Assembly: GCF_001449115.1 (NCBI RefSeq)
Contig: NZ_LAIJ01000009.1
Span: forward strand, 2,330,574-2,394,573
Direction of reading: 5' to 3'
Source: Occallatibacter gabretensis
Lineage (GTDB): Bacteria; Acidobacteriota; Terriglobia; Terriglobales; Acidobacteriaceae
Length of the DNA stretch: 64,000 nucleotides
The notes under the pieces are model-generated. The model ran no database searches. It saw only the letters and a program-made list of their open reading frames with translations, and had not been told where the DNA came from. A program made the position numbers and the translations under genes. Positions 52,247 through 61,806 of the stretch are shown piece after piece (the stretch's first letter is position 1; every line of letters begins with the position of its first letter).

Positions 52247-53989
52247 TCAGAACGGCCGACGGGGGCAGATCGTTGACGCGCGAACCTCTTGCTCCCTGAC
52301 TGTGGCATCTCGATTCACATTCAGGAATTCGGCAAGGATGTCTCGTAACTCATCGTTCATCGCCCGTAGAAGCGTGGGTGGACGATCCGGCCCCTTCGAC
52401 CGAAGTGCGCGATTTGGTTTCAAAAAGAAGGGCGTCAGAAGGAGCGGGTCCATCATGTAACGCTCCGCTAAGATCTCCGCAAGTCTCGTGTCGCAGAGAT
52501 AAGGTGATAGCTTCTCAATCGTGTCTACCGACATTGAAAACAGCCTCGAACAATAGACAGGAGAAATCTCCGAGAAGAGATTCAGTTCGCGCTTGGCCTT
52601 GGTGAACTGTCCATCGAGGTAAGAGTTTATGAAGAAGCCGTCTCCGATGTCGTCGCGTGTGAGGAGGACGGGCATGACGGTTCGTATGTCGCTAAGATCG
52701 ACGCCTTGGATCAACGGTCTTTGCGATTGCCGGAGGGCCTTGGTGATCGATCGCGCCACCTGATAAACGCCCTGGGGCTTTATATATTTCTTTCCGAGTT
52801 CCGCTCGGAGGGCAGACGGGTCGCCGCCGTACTTCGCCGACCCGAGCATGACCCCGCCTTTACATTCGATGAACAAAGCCGTCGTGCCGCAAATAATGAT
52901 GAAATCGCAGACTTCTTCGTTGTTCTCTACGTACCGAGGAGAGGCATAAAAGCGGTTCAGCTTCTGGTCGACGGAGTTTGAAAAAAGCCAGGAAATGTAG
53001 TCTTCAAAGATCTTTCCCCAAAAGCTTGAGAAGTTCTGGCGCTCTCGATTCGGTAACGACTTGTAAATGGTCCAGAAGACCGATGACTCAAACTTCTCCA
53101 TGCAAAATAAGGTGTCGAGCGGGATAAGGACCTGCTCGGTTCTGAGAAAAGGGAATTCCTTCAGCGCGGTGAAATCGCTGAGCATCCCCGGCCTGCTCGT
53201 TAAACGTGTTCGGAGTTCCTCGGGGGTACTGCTCAAAAGTCGAAGGAATGCGTCTCGGTGTGCAGGTGACAATCTTGATTGCTCGTAAAAATCAACGTGA
53301 ACGCCATAATGCGGAGATCTCATAGTGAGATCGGCCGCGCTTTGCATGATCCTCGGCAGCACTCCGATCATCAGGGCTTCGAAAAGCTTGAGCGGTAAAC
53401 CCGAAGCTTTTTCAAAGAAGGCTCCTACATCGAAGTACGCCGGCTGAGTGACGCGAGCCGGAGCGAGGTAATTGACGATCTTATGCATTCGAGGGACGGA
53501 TGCGAAGTCGAATCTCAGCTCGTTTGCCTCAGTGATCGGAATGAAGTCACAGATCATCTGTTCCAGCCACGCCTCGCTCCACGGCTCCAGGCTCGATGCC
53601 CGCGACGGGTTAGAGTCGTGTTCGTTGGACATGAGAGCCAATGTCCCGATTCTGTGCGATATCTCTCGCGTCATGACCATGTCGGGAACATCGGGACAGC
53701 ATCGAGCGGCTTCGCGCAGGATAAAAAGACATTGGTGACGATGGAAGACCGGCAGGCCACTCTCTTCGAGCCGTTTGACGGTTGCGGAATCGAATAACTC
53801 CCGAATGATGCCGACCTGAGCCCTCTGATCTCGGGGAAGACCGCGTCTTGAACACAAGACATTTATAGCGGCGAAGGTGCGAAGAACTAGGCCAAGATCC
53901 AGTGAACGCAGCGCCGCTTCGAATTGTTCAAAGGTGGACGGCGTTCCAAAGACGTCCTGGTAGCGTAAATACGTCTCCACACGGGTCAT
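52247..53989 (-). CDS. PD-(D/E)XK nuclease-domain protein
   Basis: A 580-residue protein. The first 300 residues are helical and not recognised. The nuclease core is at about 322-410: helix GKIFEDYISWLF (E329), D362 in EVCDFIII, E375 and K377 in ALFIECKGG, and the helix GVYQVARSITKAL with the conserved Gln. These are the catalytic residues of restriction-like nucleases. The C-terminus is helical and basic. It stands alone, with a broken duplicate of the RES gene end at its 5' side; no good ribosome site is seen at the ATG at 53989. Confidence 0.75.
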   Translation of the reverse strand: MTRVETYLRYQDVFGTPSTFEQFEAALRSLDLGLVLRTFAAINVLCSRRGLPRDQRAQVGIIRELFDSATVKRLEESGLPVFHRHQCLFILREAARCCPDVPDMVMTREISHRIGTLALMSNEHDSNPSRASSLEPWSEAWLEQMICDFIPITEANELRFDFASVPRMHKIVNYLAPARVTQPAYFDVGAFFEKASGLPLKLFEALMIGVLPRIMQSAADLTMRSPHYGVHVDFYEQSRLSPAHRDAFLRLLSSTPEELRTRLTSRPGMLSDFTALKEFPFLRTEQVLIPLDTLFCMEKFESSVFWTIYKSLPNRERQNFSSFWGKIFEDYISWLFSNSVDQKLNRFYASPRYVENNEEVCDFIIICGTTALFIECKGGVMLGSAKYGGDPSALRAELGKKYIKPQGVYQVARSITKALRQSQRPLIQGVDLSDIRTVMPVLLTRDDIGDGFFINSYLDGQFTKAKRELNLFSEISPVYCSRLFSMSVDTIEKLSPYLCDTRLAEILAERYMMDPLLLTPFFLKPNRALRSKGPDRPPTLLRAMNDELRDILAEFLNVNRDATVREQEVRASTICPRRPF

Positions 53990-54142
53990 AGGTCTCGTTC
54001 TCTACCGAATTAGATCAGATTCGAGGATGTAATCGCGCAGCAGTTGATTCAGTAGCGCCCTGTTTGCAAAGGCGGTCAGCAGCCCATCGAACTTACGTTG
54101 AACGTCGAGTGTGGTCGCGCGCAGATCGCATATGCGATCTGC
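53984..54142. repeat. Broken duplicate of the RES gene 3' end (copy 2)
   Basis: Parallels 40,799-40,955 with the same orientation and shared boundary GGTCATAGG, but an indel and substitutions destroy the reading frame. Its right end forms a perfect 22-bp palindrome (54121-54142, half-site GCAGATCGCAT). It directly abuts the start of the PD-(D/E)XK gene, as copy 1 abuts the region before the PLD-like gene. Confidence 0.85.
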
Positions 54143-54163
54143 CTGGCTGCGTAGAATAAATGA

Positions 54164-54433
54164 ATGGTAGAACCTACAGAAATCACGATATGGCAGGTAT
54201 TGGAGAACGGAAAGTCTATAGGGTCGATGTCTTCACTCAGTGATGCGGCTGCGCTCTATCTCGAAAATGTCAATAGCCGCTTGCTTCATGAGATCAAGTG
54301 TGAAGGCAAAGGCACTTGGGATTTTGTTCGGGCAATTCCGGAGGACGAAGCCAGGAAGATTGACGAGTATGCCAAAGAGCGGAAGCGCAAGCGCGACATC
54401 CGACTCGACGCGGTCCGCCAATCACCACGGTGA
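54164..54433 (+). CDS. Small hypothetical protein
   Basis: An 89-residue protein, not recognised. An N-terminal strand-rich part (EITIWQVLENGKSIGSMSSLSDAAALYLENV) precedes a charged helical end (EDEARKIDEYAKERKRKRDIRLDAV). The 22-bp palindrome at 54121-54142 lies 21 bp before its ATG and could be its operator. No clear ribosome site, so moderate to low confidence. Confidence 0.45.
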   Translation: MVEPTEITIWQVLENGKSIGSMSSLSDAAALYLENVNSRLLHEIKCEGKGTWDFVRAIPEDEARKIDEYAKERKRKRDIRLDAVRQSPR

Positions 54434-54526
54434 TCGTGCATTCGACCAAATCGATCCGATCTCCCTCTCACCCGCTCTTGCCGCGCGAGTTTGCTTTCCG
54501 CGACTGAAAGCGACGTTTTTAGCGAT

Positions 54527-54670
54527 TCAGGCCCCGGCGTTGTTGGGTCCGACCTTGCGCTCGACTACCTCGTAAATCTCTTCCACCAACTGAATATGAC
54601 GCGGCCGTTTGAGTGGCGTACTGTGCCCTTCATGCCTATTCGGCGGGATATAGGAGCCTGGAGAAAGCAT
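54527..54670 (-). CDS. 47-residue protein behind the S8 protease gene
   Basis: A short reading frame, MLSPGSYIPPNRHEGHSTPL followed by a helix (LVEEIYEVVERKVG), ends in TGA. The composition looks protein-like (Pro-rich head, amphipathic helix), unlike random frames here. It starts 48 bp after the protease stop and is in the same frame, so only one TAG separates it from the protease. It may be a small partner, a regulatory peptide, or a former C-terminal extension cut off by an amber codon. No strong ribosome site. Confidence 0.4.
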   Translation of the reverse strand: MLSPGSYIPPNRHEGHSTPLKRPRHIQLVEEIYEVVERKVGPNNAGA

Positions 54671-54718
54671 AGTGAGCCCGCATCGCGGTGGTCTCGGACG
54701 GGACGAACGATTGACTGC

Positions 54719-56464
54719 CTAAGCGATTACCTTGTGATACCCGCTTCTTCGGTTCCAAGTGAGCGCGCTGCGCGTGAGGTTGTAGGTCTCACAGATGAGG
54801 TCGGTAGCGTCTGAACAATTTTGGAGCTTCAGAGGGTCGGCTATGGTTTGGAGAAAATCCCCGCAGGCCCGAGGGCTAGCGAAGCTTGTACCGGCTTCGG
54901 CACCCCGGAAAGCCAGATGCGACATCAGAGGAGCAGGATCGACTTGGCTATTGCCGTATTCAGCGGAAGGGCCACGCGACGAATTGATCCACATGTTCCC
55001 GTTCGGATCATTTCCAGCGATGCTCACAACGTTGTTGGCGGTGGCGGGAACTCGGACAGTTCCATCGGCGTCACCTTGGATGAAAGCCGTTTCCGGGTCT
55101 TGTTCACATAAGACGATCCACGCATTGACGGTAGCGTCCGCGGTACTTTCCAGCGCGAACTCGACCTCTAAAGTCGGCAACTGCGTAGTCAAGCGGCTCA
55201 ACGAGAATGCGACACAACTAAGGTCGTTGCGGCACTTCGAATGAAAAAGTGCCTGCGCCGTAAACATTGACGGGAAACCCAGGTGACCAGAACTCAAAGT
55301 CTGATGGGTCTTGCCCGAGCGGAGCCGCGTTGCTCCTACTTGGCGTCTCCCTCCCGTATTCCTTCGTTCAAAAAGATCGACCTCGATTACGAGGTTGGAA
55401 TTTGCCGGTTCGTACCACCAGAACTCCACGAGCAGGTCAACGCACCGAGGGCCAGTGCGAAGTTTGAGGTATTCGCGCGATCCTCCCACCAGTTCTCGCT
55501 TTGCCGCGAGTCCAGTCCCGCCATCGTTTCCGGCCGAAACGACAACAAAGCGCTCTCCACGGCGTGCAAGTTTTGTTGAGATGTACTCCTCCAATGGCGA
55601 ATCGCCATTGTGAGGACCGACATGCGTGCCTAGCGAAATGTTGATGGCAGCTGGCTTGTTGTCGGCGTTTAGTTGGGGCTCCAACGCCTTCACCGCATCT
55701 AGCAATTCCACAGTAGTTGCCTGGTCGAAGCAGCTTGTCCCGGATGTGATCGCCTGAGCGGGCGGGCGGACGAGTGCGCAACTGACGGTGGTATCAGAAA
55801 GGAGTGGCCCGATTCGTTCGAGGAGGGTTACTAGAACCTTCTTGGCATGATCCGAAAGCTCAATGTTGCCCGTAACGGCGTGGCGCAGATTTCCGCTGTA
55901 GTCATTCGGATCGTGCTGTGCGCTCTCGCCCAAGTCGATGATCGCAGCCCCGCAGCGCGCCGAAGAAGCATCGGTCGCTTGCTTCAACAAGTCGTCGATG
56001 TCCGTATCTAATGTTCCTGTGCCCGTTCCAGCGTGGAGCGGTGTGCCCAGATCCAGGTAAATCTTCTCGGGCGGAATATTTGCAAAGTCTCCAAGACTAT
56101 TGAGCAAAACAGGAATGGGAACGCGGCCCCAAAAGAATAGGGAGTTTTCGGTACTGTCGAATGTGATGTACTCCGTCAACCTTCCCAGTTCCGCGTTGGG
56201 AGCTGCCTGCCCGACGATCGGAAGCCGGAGATGATCGAAAAGCAGTCTTCCGAAGTCCGCCATGGAATTCAGTCTTTTATAAAACAGACGAAGCCATTCC
56301 AGGTCTCCTTCAAACGTCCATGGCCGAGAGAGCCGGTAATAGACCTCGAAGGGTTGATGCAGGAATGAGGCTCCTCCATATTTGTGAGCCTTGCTGATTT
56401 CGGAATGAAGAACGCCTTGCAGAAGGCTTTGGTACATCGTCGCTGCTAGGCTCGGGCTGATCAC
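54719..56464 (-). CDS. S8-family (subtilisin-like) serine protease, divergent
   Basis: A 581-residue intracellular-type protein (no signal peptide). Catalytic candidates are D177 (AAIIDLGE), H206 in DHAKKVLVTLL (weak match to HGTxVAG), oxyanion N313 (VVVSAGNDGG) and S527 in GTSFASP, the last two being canonical. The N-terminal 165 residues (YQSLLQGVLHSEISKAHKYGG...) and a beta-rich insertion between N313 and S527 are extra. It starts 2 bp after the upstream gene, so the two form an operon. Similar proteases act as activators in gasdermin- or caspase-like defence modules; that role here is inference. Confidence 0.82.
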   Translation of the reverse strand: MISPSLAATMYQSLLQGVLHSEISKAHKYGGASFLHQPFEVYYRLSRPWTFEGDLEWLRLFYKRLNSMADFGRLLFDHLRLPIVGQAAPNAELGRLTEYITFDSTENSLFFWGRVPIPVLLNSLGDFANIPPEKIYLDLGTPLHAGTGTGTLDTDIDDLLKQATDASSARCGAAIIDLGESAQHDPNDYSGNLRHAVTGNIELSDHAKKVLVTLLERIGPLLSDTTVSCALVRPPAQAITSGTSCFDQATTVELLDAVKALEPQLNADNKPAAINISLGTHVGPHNGDSPLEEYISTKLARRGERFVVVSAGNDGGTGLAAKRELVGGSREYLKLRTGPRCVDLLVEFWWYEPANSNLVIEVDLFERRNTGGRRQVGATRLRSGKTHQTLSSGHLGFPSMFTAQALFHSKCRNDLSCVAFSLSRLTTQLPTLEVEFALESTADATVNAWIVLCEQDPETAFIQGDADGTVRVPATANNVVSIAGNDPNGNMWINSSRGPSAEYGNSQVDPAPLMSHLAFRGAEAGTSFASPRACGDFLQTIADPLKLQNCSDATDLICETYNLTRSALTWNRRSGYHKVIA

Positions 56465-56466
56465 GA

Positions 56467-57090
56467 TTACCCTCCGGTTTCGGACTTCACACCAACTACG
56501 AAATTGATTGATTTAAACATCAGCTTGCCAGAGACAGGTTCGTCGAAGATGAAGCCCAAGTCCCGCAATTTTGCCAAGCTCAACACGAACCAATCTTCGT
56601 CGCCTATCGCCTCCTTCGCTTCGCTGAGGCGTCCTTTGCTCATGCCCAGGTGCCAAGCGTATTCGTGCGACTTCGGATCATTCAGGAAGTCCTTCACCTT
56701 TGCTTCCAAAGCGTTTGGCTTAATGCCTGCGGGTATGTGCTCGGAAAGCACAACCGCGGTGACGTACTGGATCGCGCTCATCCTTTGAACGAGAGACTCG
56801 AATACGGACATTAGAGCCGCACCAGCCTCAGCGCCACACTCCACCCAAGACCAAATTTCGAAGGGACTATGGAACGCCTTGCCGAACGAAACCACAGCCT
56901 TTGCCGTTTCGAGGGCAGCCTTCATGGCATGTCCAAGGTGAAACCGGAAGTTTACGCCTTCGAACAGCGCCTGTGGCGTGGTGTTGCTCACCGAAATGGT
57001 CTGATCTTGTGCCTCACGCCAAAGGGACGCCAGCCGTTCTTTTTGATCAGAGTTGATCGAGATGTCGTCGCCCATGTCGCCGGTTTGCAT
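56467..57090 (-). CDS. Unknown partner of the S8 protease
   Basis: A 207-residue protein. The ATG at 57090 has GAGGA 8 bp upstream and is preferred over the in-frame start at 57144. The central part (FHLGHAMKAALETAKAVVSFGKAFHSPFEIWSWVECGAEAGAALMSVFESLVQRM) is a set of amphipathic or hydrophobic helices that could touch membranes. The C-terminus has mixed beta strands (DWFVLSLAKLRDLGFIF...LMFKSINFVVGV). It does not look like a gasdermin. It is probably the substrate or regulator of the protease encoded 2 bp downstream. Confidence 0.7.
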   Translation of the reverse strand: MQTGDMGDDISINSDQKERLASLWREAQDQTISVSNTTPQALFEGVNFRFHLGHAMKAALETAKAVVSFGKAFHSPFEIWSWVECGAEAGAALMSVFESLVQRMSAIQYVTAVVLSEHIPAGIKPNALEAKVKDFLNDPKSHEYAWHLGMSKGRLSEAKEAIGDEDWFVLSLAKLRDLGFIFDEPVSGKLMFKSINFVVGVKSETGG

Positions 57091-57365
57091 TGCAAATTCC
57101 TCAACGAATAAATTGGATTTAACGGATGGACGGGGGAAAACCACGCGCCAATTCTAACATCCGTATTTTTCGCTATTTCGGCAGAAGAGATGCCTCCGCC
57201 GAACCTCGATACAGGTCGGCGTTCCTCCATAGGAGTCGCCAGACGTCGTCATTCCGATTAATGAGGGCGTTGACCAACACTAGCGGCCGTAAGAACAACT
57301 GGCGTCAGCGCCTGCTAAGCTGATCCCTGTCAGCATTCAGAACCAGGAGAGGTGAGGCTTCGCGA

Positions 57366-58319
57366 GTGTCGAGCGTCCGAAAAGCCTATCTACCTCTGTG
57401 GCTCCATCTTCAGCTGCCTGACATGAGGTTCCGAAACGGTGTCTCGATCCGATCGCTTTCGGAAGCTGAGAAACCGGATGTAGGCAGTTGGGGTCAGTTC
57501 ATGAGCCCCAATGAGATAGCGAGAGTTTCTCAGTTCAGCCGATGGATGTGTTTGGACTTCGAGGTCGAGCACCCTCACCAAGGCGGCGGTACACCGATCG
57601 AGGCGAAGGCGAGCAGGACGCTGGCGAATACGATGCTGGCGCTGCAAGTAGTGGCACCTGTAGGCTGCTACATATTCGACATCTTCATCCAGTCCGGCGA
57701 TACGTCGCTCAACCTCTACCAGATTGATCACAACCAGGTCCTGACATCGGCGGGCTGCGCCCGAATGAGCGGCGCAGGCGCGCTCAGCCCTGGGGAAATA
57801 GAGAAGGTCGTGGACGGTGTCCTTGCGCTTATAGAGACCGAACAGCCGCGCTTGAATACCCCGCTCGGGCTCCTCCTAAACGGTATGTCAGGCGGAGACA
57901 TATACGTGAAAACATTGCTGTGGGTGGCCGCGATGGACTCTATCTTGATGGCGGAAAAAGCGAAGGTCTTCAAGCAACGGCTCTGCAAGATTCTCGGCCC
58001 AGAGACTGAAGTGTTCCCTGGGCTGGAAGCTCAAGGAGTACCTCCCTACAGCGTGGACGATTTAGCATCCGACATCTACATCCTTCGAAATCAGATCGCT
58101 CACGGCGGGGTCATTCTTTCAAGATTTCTTGAGCTGCCACCGGTCAGTTCCGCGCGCAATATTAATGCTTCCTGTCCCGGTCTATTGACTTACGCGAATG
58201 TTCTACATGAAGCATCCATCATGCTGCTATGTCGCCTGCTACGACACATCATCCTGCAGGACATGCTCCCAGTCTTCACCGATCTGAAACAATGGGAGCG
58301 CCTTCTGAAGGTCAAATAG
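57366..58319 (+). CDS. HEPN-type protein
   Basis: A 317-residue protein starting with GTG after GGAGAGGTGAGG. The N-terminal beta-rich part (LHLQLPDMRFRNGVSIRSL...SRWMCLDFEVEHP) is followed by a helical domain holding the RNxxxH motif of HEPN RNases, R241-N-Q-I-A-H246. HEPN proteins often cleave RNA in abortive defence. It lies 24 bp before the Schlafen-AlbA gene, so both are in one transcript. HEPN-like domains without RNase activity also occur, so activity is not certain. Confidence 0.68.
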   Translation: MSSVRKAYLPLWLHLQLPDMRFRNGVSIRSLSEAEKPDVGSWGQFMSPNEIARVSQFSRWMCLDFEVEHPHQGGGTPIEAKASRTLANTMLALQVVAPVGCYIFDIFIQSGDTSLNLYQIDHNQVLTSAGCARMSGAGALSPGEIEKVVDGVLALIETEQPRLNTPLGLLLNGMSGGDIYVKTLLWVAAMDSILMAEKAKVFKQRLCKILGPETEVFPGLEAQGVPPYSVDDLASDIYILRNQIAHGGVILSRFLELPPVSSARNINASCPGLLTYANVLHEASIMLLCRLLRHIILQDMLPVFTDLKQWERLLKVK

Positions 58320-58343
58320 GATGTCGGTAGAGAAGACAGGCCC

Positions 58344-59513
58344 ATGATCCCGAAACCACTGAATACCGTCACCGAAGAAGACCTGGTCTCCCTGGTCACT
58401 AATGGCGTCGCCGAGGGGCGCACAATCGACTACAAGCGCGATCTGCCAGGCAACGGCGATGGCGATAAAAAGGAGCTTCTGGCCGACGTCTCCTCGTTCG
58501 CGAACACTGGCGGCGGCGACCTGGTGTTCGGTATGGACGAGGCCGGCGGCCTGCCGACACTGATCACGGGAACAGGCGCCGCGGACCTGGATCTCGAGGT
58601 GCGACGCCTCGACAGCATCATCGCTGCGGGCCTGAGCCCCAGAATCCGCCACTCCATAAGGTCGGTGACGACAGCGGCGGGGCCGAGCGTCTTGATCATC
58701 AGGGTTGAGCGCAGCTGGGCCGGCCCGCACCGGGTCATCTATGGCAGCCATGACAAGTTCTATGGCCGGAACTCCGGCGGCAAATATCCGCTAGATGTTA
58801 ACGAATTGCGCGCCGCTTTCACGCTTTCAAACACTGCTACCGAGAAGATACGCGCCTTCCGAACGGACCGAATCATAGCGCTCACGAACGCGGAGACGCC
58901 GATCCCGTTCATGGGTTCGCCGAAGGTCATCATCCATTTCATTCCATTGGAGGCGTTCGCGGGCGGCCCCACCTATGATGTGCGGCCGATCTATGACAAC
59001 CCTCAACTGATTGCCCCCATGGGAACCACAGTGTGGGGCCATCGCCTCAACCTGGATGGCGTCGTCGCTTTCGGAAACCGACAGCCATGCGAGACCTATA
59101 CGCAGCTATTTAGAAATGGTGTTCTGGAGGTCGTCCAGGGCAGGATATTGGCAAGCCAACATGAAGGGCGTCTCGTGATCCCGAGCGTGGCGTTCGAGGA
59201 ATACATCGTGCGGTATCTACCGCAATGTTTCCGGCTATTGGAGACCATCGGAGCAGGGCTGCCCATCGTTGTAGCGATGACGCTGACCAACACGAAGGAT
59301 CTCTGGATGGGTGTCGACACGTTCCTCCGAGACGAGGCTGGCTATCCGATCGACGCCGAAACAATCATCCTTCCCGAAACAATCGTGGAAACCTTTGCGA
59401 CGCCTGCGCAACTAATCCTGAAGCCGATGTTCGATCTGATCTGGAACGCATGCGGCTTCCCAGCATCACAGAACTTCGATGCGGACGGTAACTGGGTCAC
59501 GCGTCGGCGGTGA
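58344..59513 (+). CDS. Schlafen-type AlbA_2 domain protein
   Basis: A 389-residue protein. Residues about 22-130 are the AlbA_2/Schlafen domain: EGRTIDYKRDLPG, ELLADVSSFANTGGGDLVFGMDE, and later VIIRVERSWAGPHRV. Schlafen-like domains bind and in some cases cleave RNA or DNA. The C-terminal 250 residues (FMGSPKVIIHFIPLEAF, NLDGVVAFGN, YIVRYLPQCFRLLETI) are a widespread but uncharacterised extension. It follows the HEPN gene and precedes the reverse transcriptase by 138 bp. Confidence 0.82.
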   Translation: MIPKPLNTVTEEDLVSLVTNGVAEGRTIDYKRDLPGNGDGDKKELLADVSSFANTGGGDLVFGMDEAGGLPTLITGTGAADLDLEVRRLDSIIAAGLSPRIRHSIRSVTTAAGPSVLIIRVERSWAGPHRVIYGSHDKFYGRNSGGKYPLDVNELRAAFTLSNTATEKIRAFRTDRIIALTNAETPIPFMGSPKVIIHFIPLEAFAGGPTYDVRPIYDNPQLIAPMGTTVWGHRLNLDGVVAFGNRQPCETYTQLFRNGVLEVVQGRILASQHEGRLVIPSVAFEEYIVRYLPQCFRLLETIGAGLPIVVAMTLTNTKDLWMGVDTFLRDEAGYPIDAETIILPETIVETFATPAQLILKPMFDLIWNACGFPASQNFDADGNWVTRRR

Positions 59514-59651
59514 CGGGCCGATCACAATTTCGATTCTTCGACTGCCCAGTTGAGCGGAGGAAGTCGGCACCTTAGCAGAATTTGGGTTGCTGTTCAATGA
59601 AGAAGCTTCGAGTGACGTAGAATCGTTTCGCTGCGCCGCAGGCAATCTTCT

Positions 59652-61763
59652 ATGAATAAAGCCTCACTGATTTCCATCCGAAATCTCGATCTCGCCTGGG
59701 CGCGCATAACCACGGCGACGAATATGCAGCACAAGCGGATGTTCCGGCACCTGTACCAGGCTTACGAGCCGGGTCGGAAGCCGAACCTTGGGTTGTTACA
59801 TGAGAAGTTGCATGGCGCATGGAAACCGACGAGTCCCATTCGGCTCTATATGCCGAAGGCTTCAAAGCTTCTCCGCCCGCTTTCCCTCCTCTCCCTGGAC
59901 GACCAGATCGTCCTTCAAGCGATTGCCAATGAGGTCGCCGAGCAGATGGCAGCGCGGCGTACCGCTGTCGAACGAAATGTCGTCTTCAGTAACTGCCTGA
60001 ACCCTGATCCGAGGTCGATCTTCTTCCTTCAGGACTGGCGCCGCACCTATGGCGGGTTCTCGACGCGCCTCGGTCGTCACCTCATGGCCGGGAACCACTG
60101 GATCGCACATTTTGACTTGGCTGCGTTCTATGAGACTATCTCTCACCGTGCGCTGCAAAGCATCGTGGCTCCATCTGGTGGGAGCAGCGAAGTTTGGAAA
60201 CTCATCCGGGACTGGCTGTGCGTTTGGACCTCTGGCGCCGGCGGCATCCCCGTGGATCATGGCATCCCGCAAGGGCCAGTGGCTTCGGACTTCCTCGCGG
60301 AGGTATTTCTTCTTCCACTCGACGAAGCGATGGTGAAGGCTGGAATCCCGTATATCCGCTACGTCGACGACATCCGCGTTCTAGCTCGCACCGAGGAGCA
60401 AGTTCGCAAGGCCGCAATCATTCTCGAGATGGAGTGCCGGCGCTGGAGCCTTATACCGCAGAGTTCGAAGTTTAGTGTGATGTACGCGGCGACGCTTGCA
60501 GATGCGCTAGGCACGCTTCCCAGCATCGCCGAATCAACGGGCAAGACGGACGACGAGGCCGAGCTTGACGATGATTCGGCGGTCGCAGTGTTCAACGACG
60601 CGGTTGGGGGCCGGCCGCTGCGAGTGAAGGACAAGAGCCGTCTTCGTTTCGTCCTCTACCGAGCGGGTGCATCACGGAAAATACTCGCCACGACCTTGAA
60701 ACTTCTTCCTTCGCACCCAGAGCATATCGATGCCTTCGCGGCGTATTTCCAGAACTATTCCAGGTCGCGGCCGATCATGACCAAGGTTCAAGCGATGCTG
60801 ACCCAAGGAGTTCTGTACGACTATGTCGAAGGCGAACTCTGGCTCTTGGCTGCTCGCTTGGGGAAGCCCAGCGATCTTACAGCGTTGCTGCCGATCGCCC
60901 GTCGGCGCGCCAGAACCGGACACCTCTCGTTTCCCATCCAGCGTGCACTTCTTGCTTTCTTCCTGACGTGCAGGAATGCTGGCGTCGTTCCCGCGACCCG
61001 CGTCCTCAACAAGCTTCGTACCAGTACCGCATATGTTCAGTCGCTCGTTATACCGCACCTCGCGGATGACGACTACGAGCGCGGCGGTGTGGTCGCTGAC
61101 CTTATTGAACAGCACGCACCGGCTGCGGGGATGGTGCTGGCTGAAGAGTTAGTGCAGCGCGATATTTCTACGCAGAATTTGAGGTTACGAGTTAATCGGA
61201 TCCCACCCGAGACCAAGAACGTCTTCAAGGGACTGGGTTTGATCGGCGCCACTCGCAATACGAGATTTGACCAGATTGGCGACGTGATCCGCACAAGATT
61301 CGGGCTGCGCTATTGGCGAGGCTGGAAGCCACTTCTCGATGCGAATTTTCAGCACGCGCTCAACCTGCTCCTGAACGCCGACAGCAAGTTCTATTCGGAT
61401 AGGTCCGGCTGGCTCGCATCCCAGAACTCGTTCAACGATGCCGTCTTTCGCGCCTTCCAGAAGTATCTGGCGGACAACAACCTGGCTGGTGCCATGCCGT
61501 TGGTGGATGGGAGCGGGCAAAAACTCAGGACGTTCGGTCAGCTCCTGGACGCTAACGCCGCCTTCGCGCGCGAGTTTACCGCGATCGCGACGGCGCTCAG
61601 AGCTGCAAACGATCGCCGTAATCGTATTCCTGACAGCCATCCATTCGAAACCAAGGGTGGCAAGCAGACGAAGCACCTTCAATCGCGGGAGCGGAACGCA
61701 TTGAAGGCACAGTTGGCAACTGCGTACAACGGCATCATGGATTTTCTCGATGCGCAGCCATAA
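59652..61763 (+). CDS. Defence-type reverse transcriptase (UG/DRT-like) with helical C-terminal domain
   Basis: A 703-residue protein. The RT palm is at about 60-290: RPLSLLSLDDQIVLQAI, first catalytic Asp D155 (AHFDLAAFYETI), GIPQGPVASDFLAEVFLLPLDE, and Y237-V-D-D240 (YIRYVDDIRVLA). No maturase or intron-encoded endonuclease domain follows; instead about 400 residues of helices, the layout of unknown-group and defence RTs. No retron msr/msd is evident. A reading frame for a two-helix membrane protein, broken by one amber codon, begins 43 bp downstream. Confidence 0.88.
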   Translation: MNKASLISIRNLDLAWARITTATNMQHKRMFRHLYQAYEPGRKPNLGLLHEKLHGAWKPTSPIRLYMPKASKLLRPLSLLSLDDQIVLQAIANEVAEQMAARRTAVERNVVFSNCLNPDPRSIFFLQDWRRTYGGFSTRLGRHLMAGNHWIAHFDLAAFYETISHRALQSIVAPSGGSSEVWKLIRDWLCVWTSGAGGIPVDHGIPQGPVASDFLAEVFLLPLDEAMVKAGIPYIRYVDDIRVLARTEEQVRKAAIILEMECRRWSLIPQSSKFSVMYAATLADALGTLPSIAESTGKTDDEAELDDDSAVAVFNDAVGGRPLRVKDKSRLRFVLYRAGASRKILATTLKLLPSHPEHIDAFAAYFQNYSRSRPIMTKVQAMLTQGVLYDYVEGELWLLAARLGKPSDLTALLPIARRRARTGHLSFPIQRALLAFFLTCRNAGVVPATRVLNKLRTSTAYVQSLVIPHLADDDYERGGVVADLIEQHAPAAGMVLAEELVQRDISTQNLRLRVNRIPPETKNVFKGLGLIGATRNTRFDQIGDVIRTRFGLRYWRGWKPLLDANFQHALNLLLNADSKFYSDRSGWLASQNSFNDAVFRAFQKYLADNNLAGAMPLVDGSGQKLRTFGQLLDANAAFAREFTAIATALRAANDRRNRIPDSHPFETKGGKQTKHLQSRERNALKAQLATAYNGIMDFLDAQP

Positions 61764-61806
61764 TGCGGCCCGAGGTTCGGTAGACCTCTGATTACGGCGT
61801 GACTTT

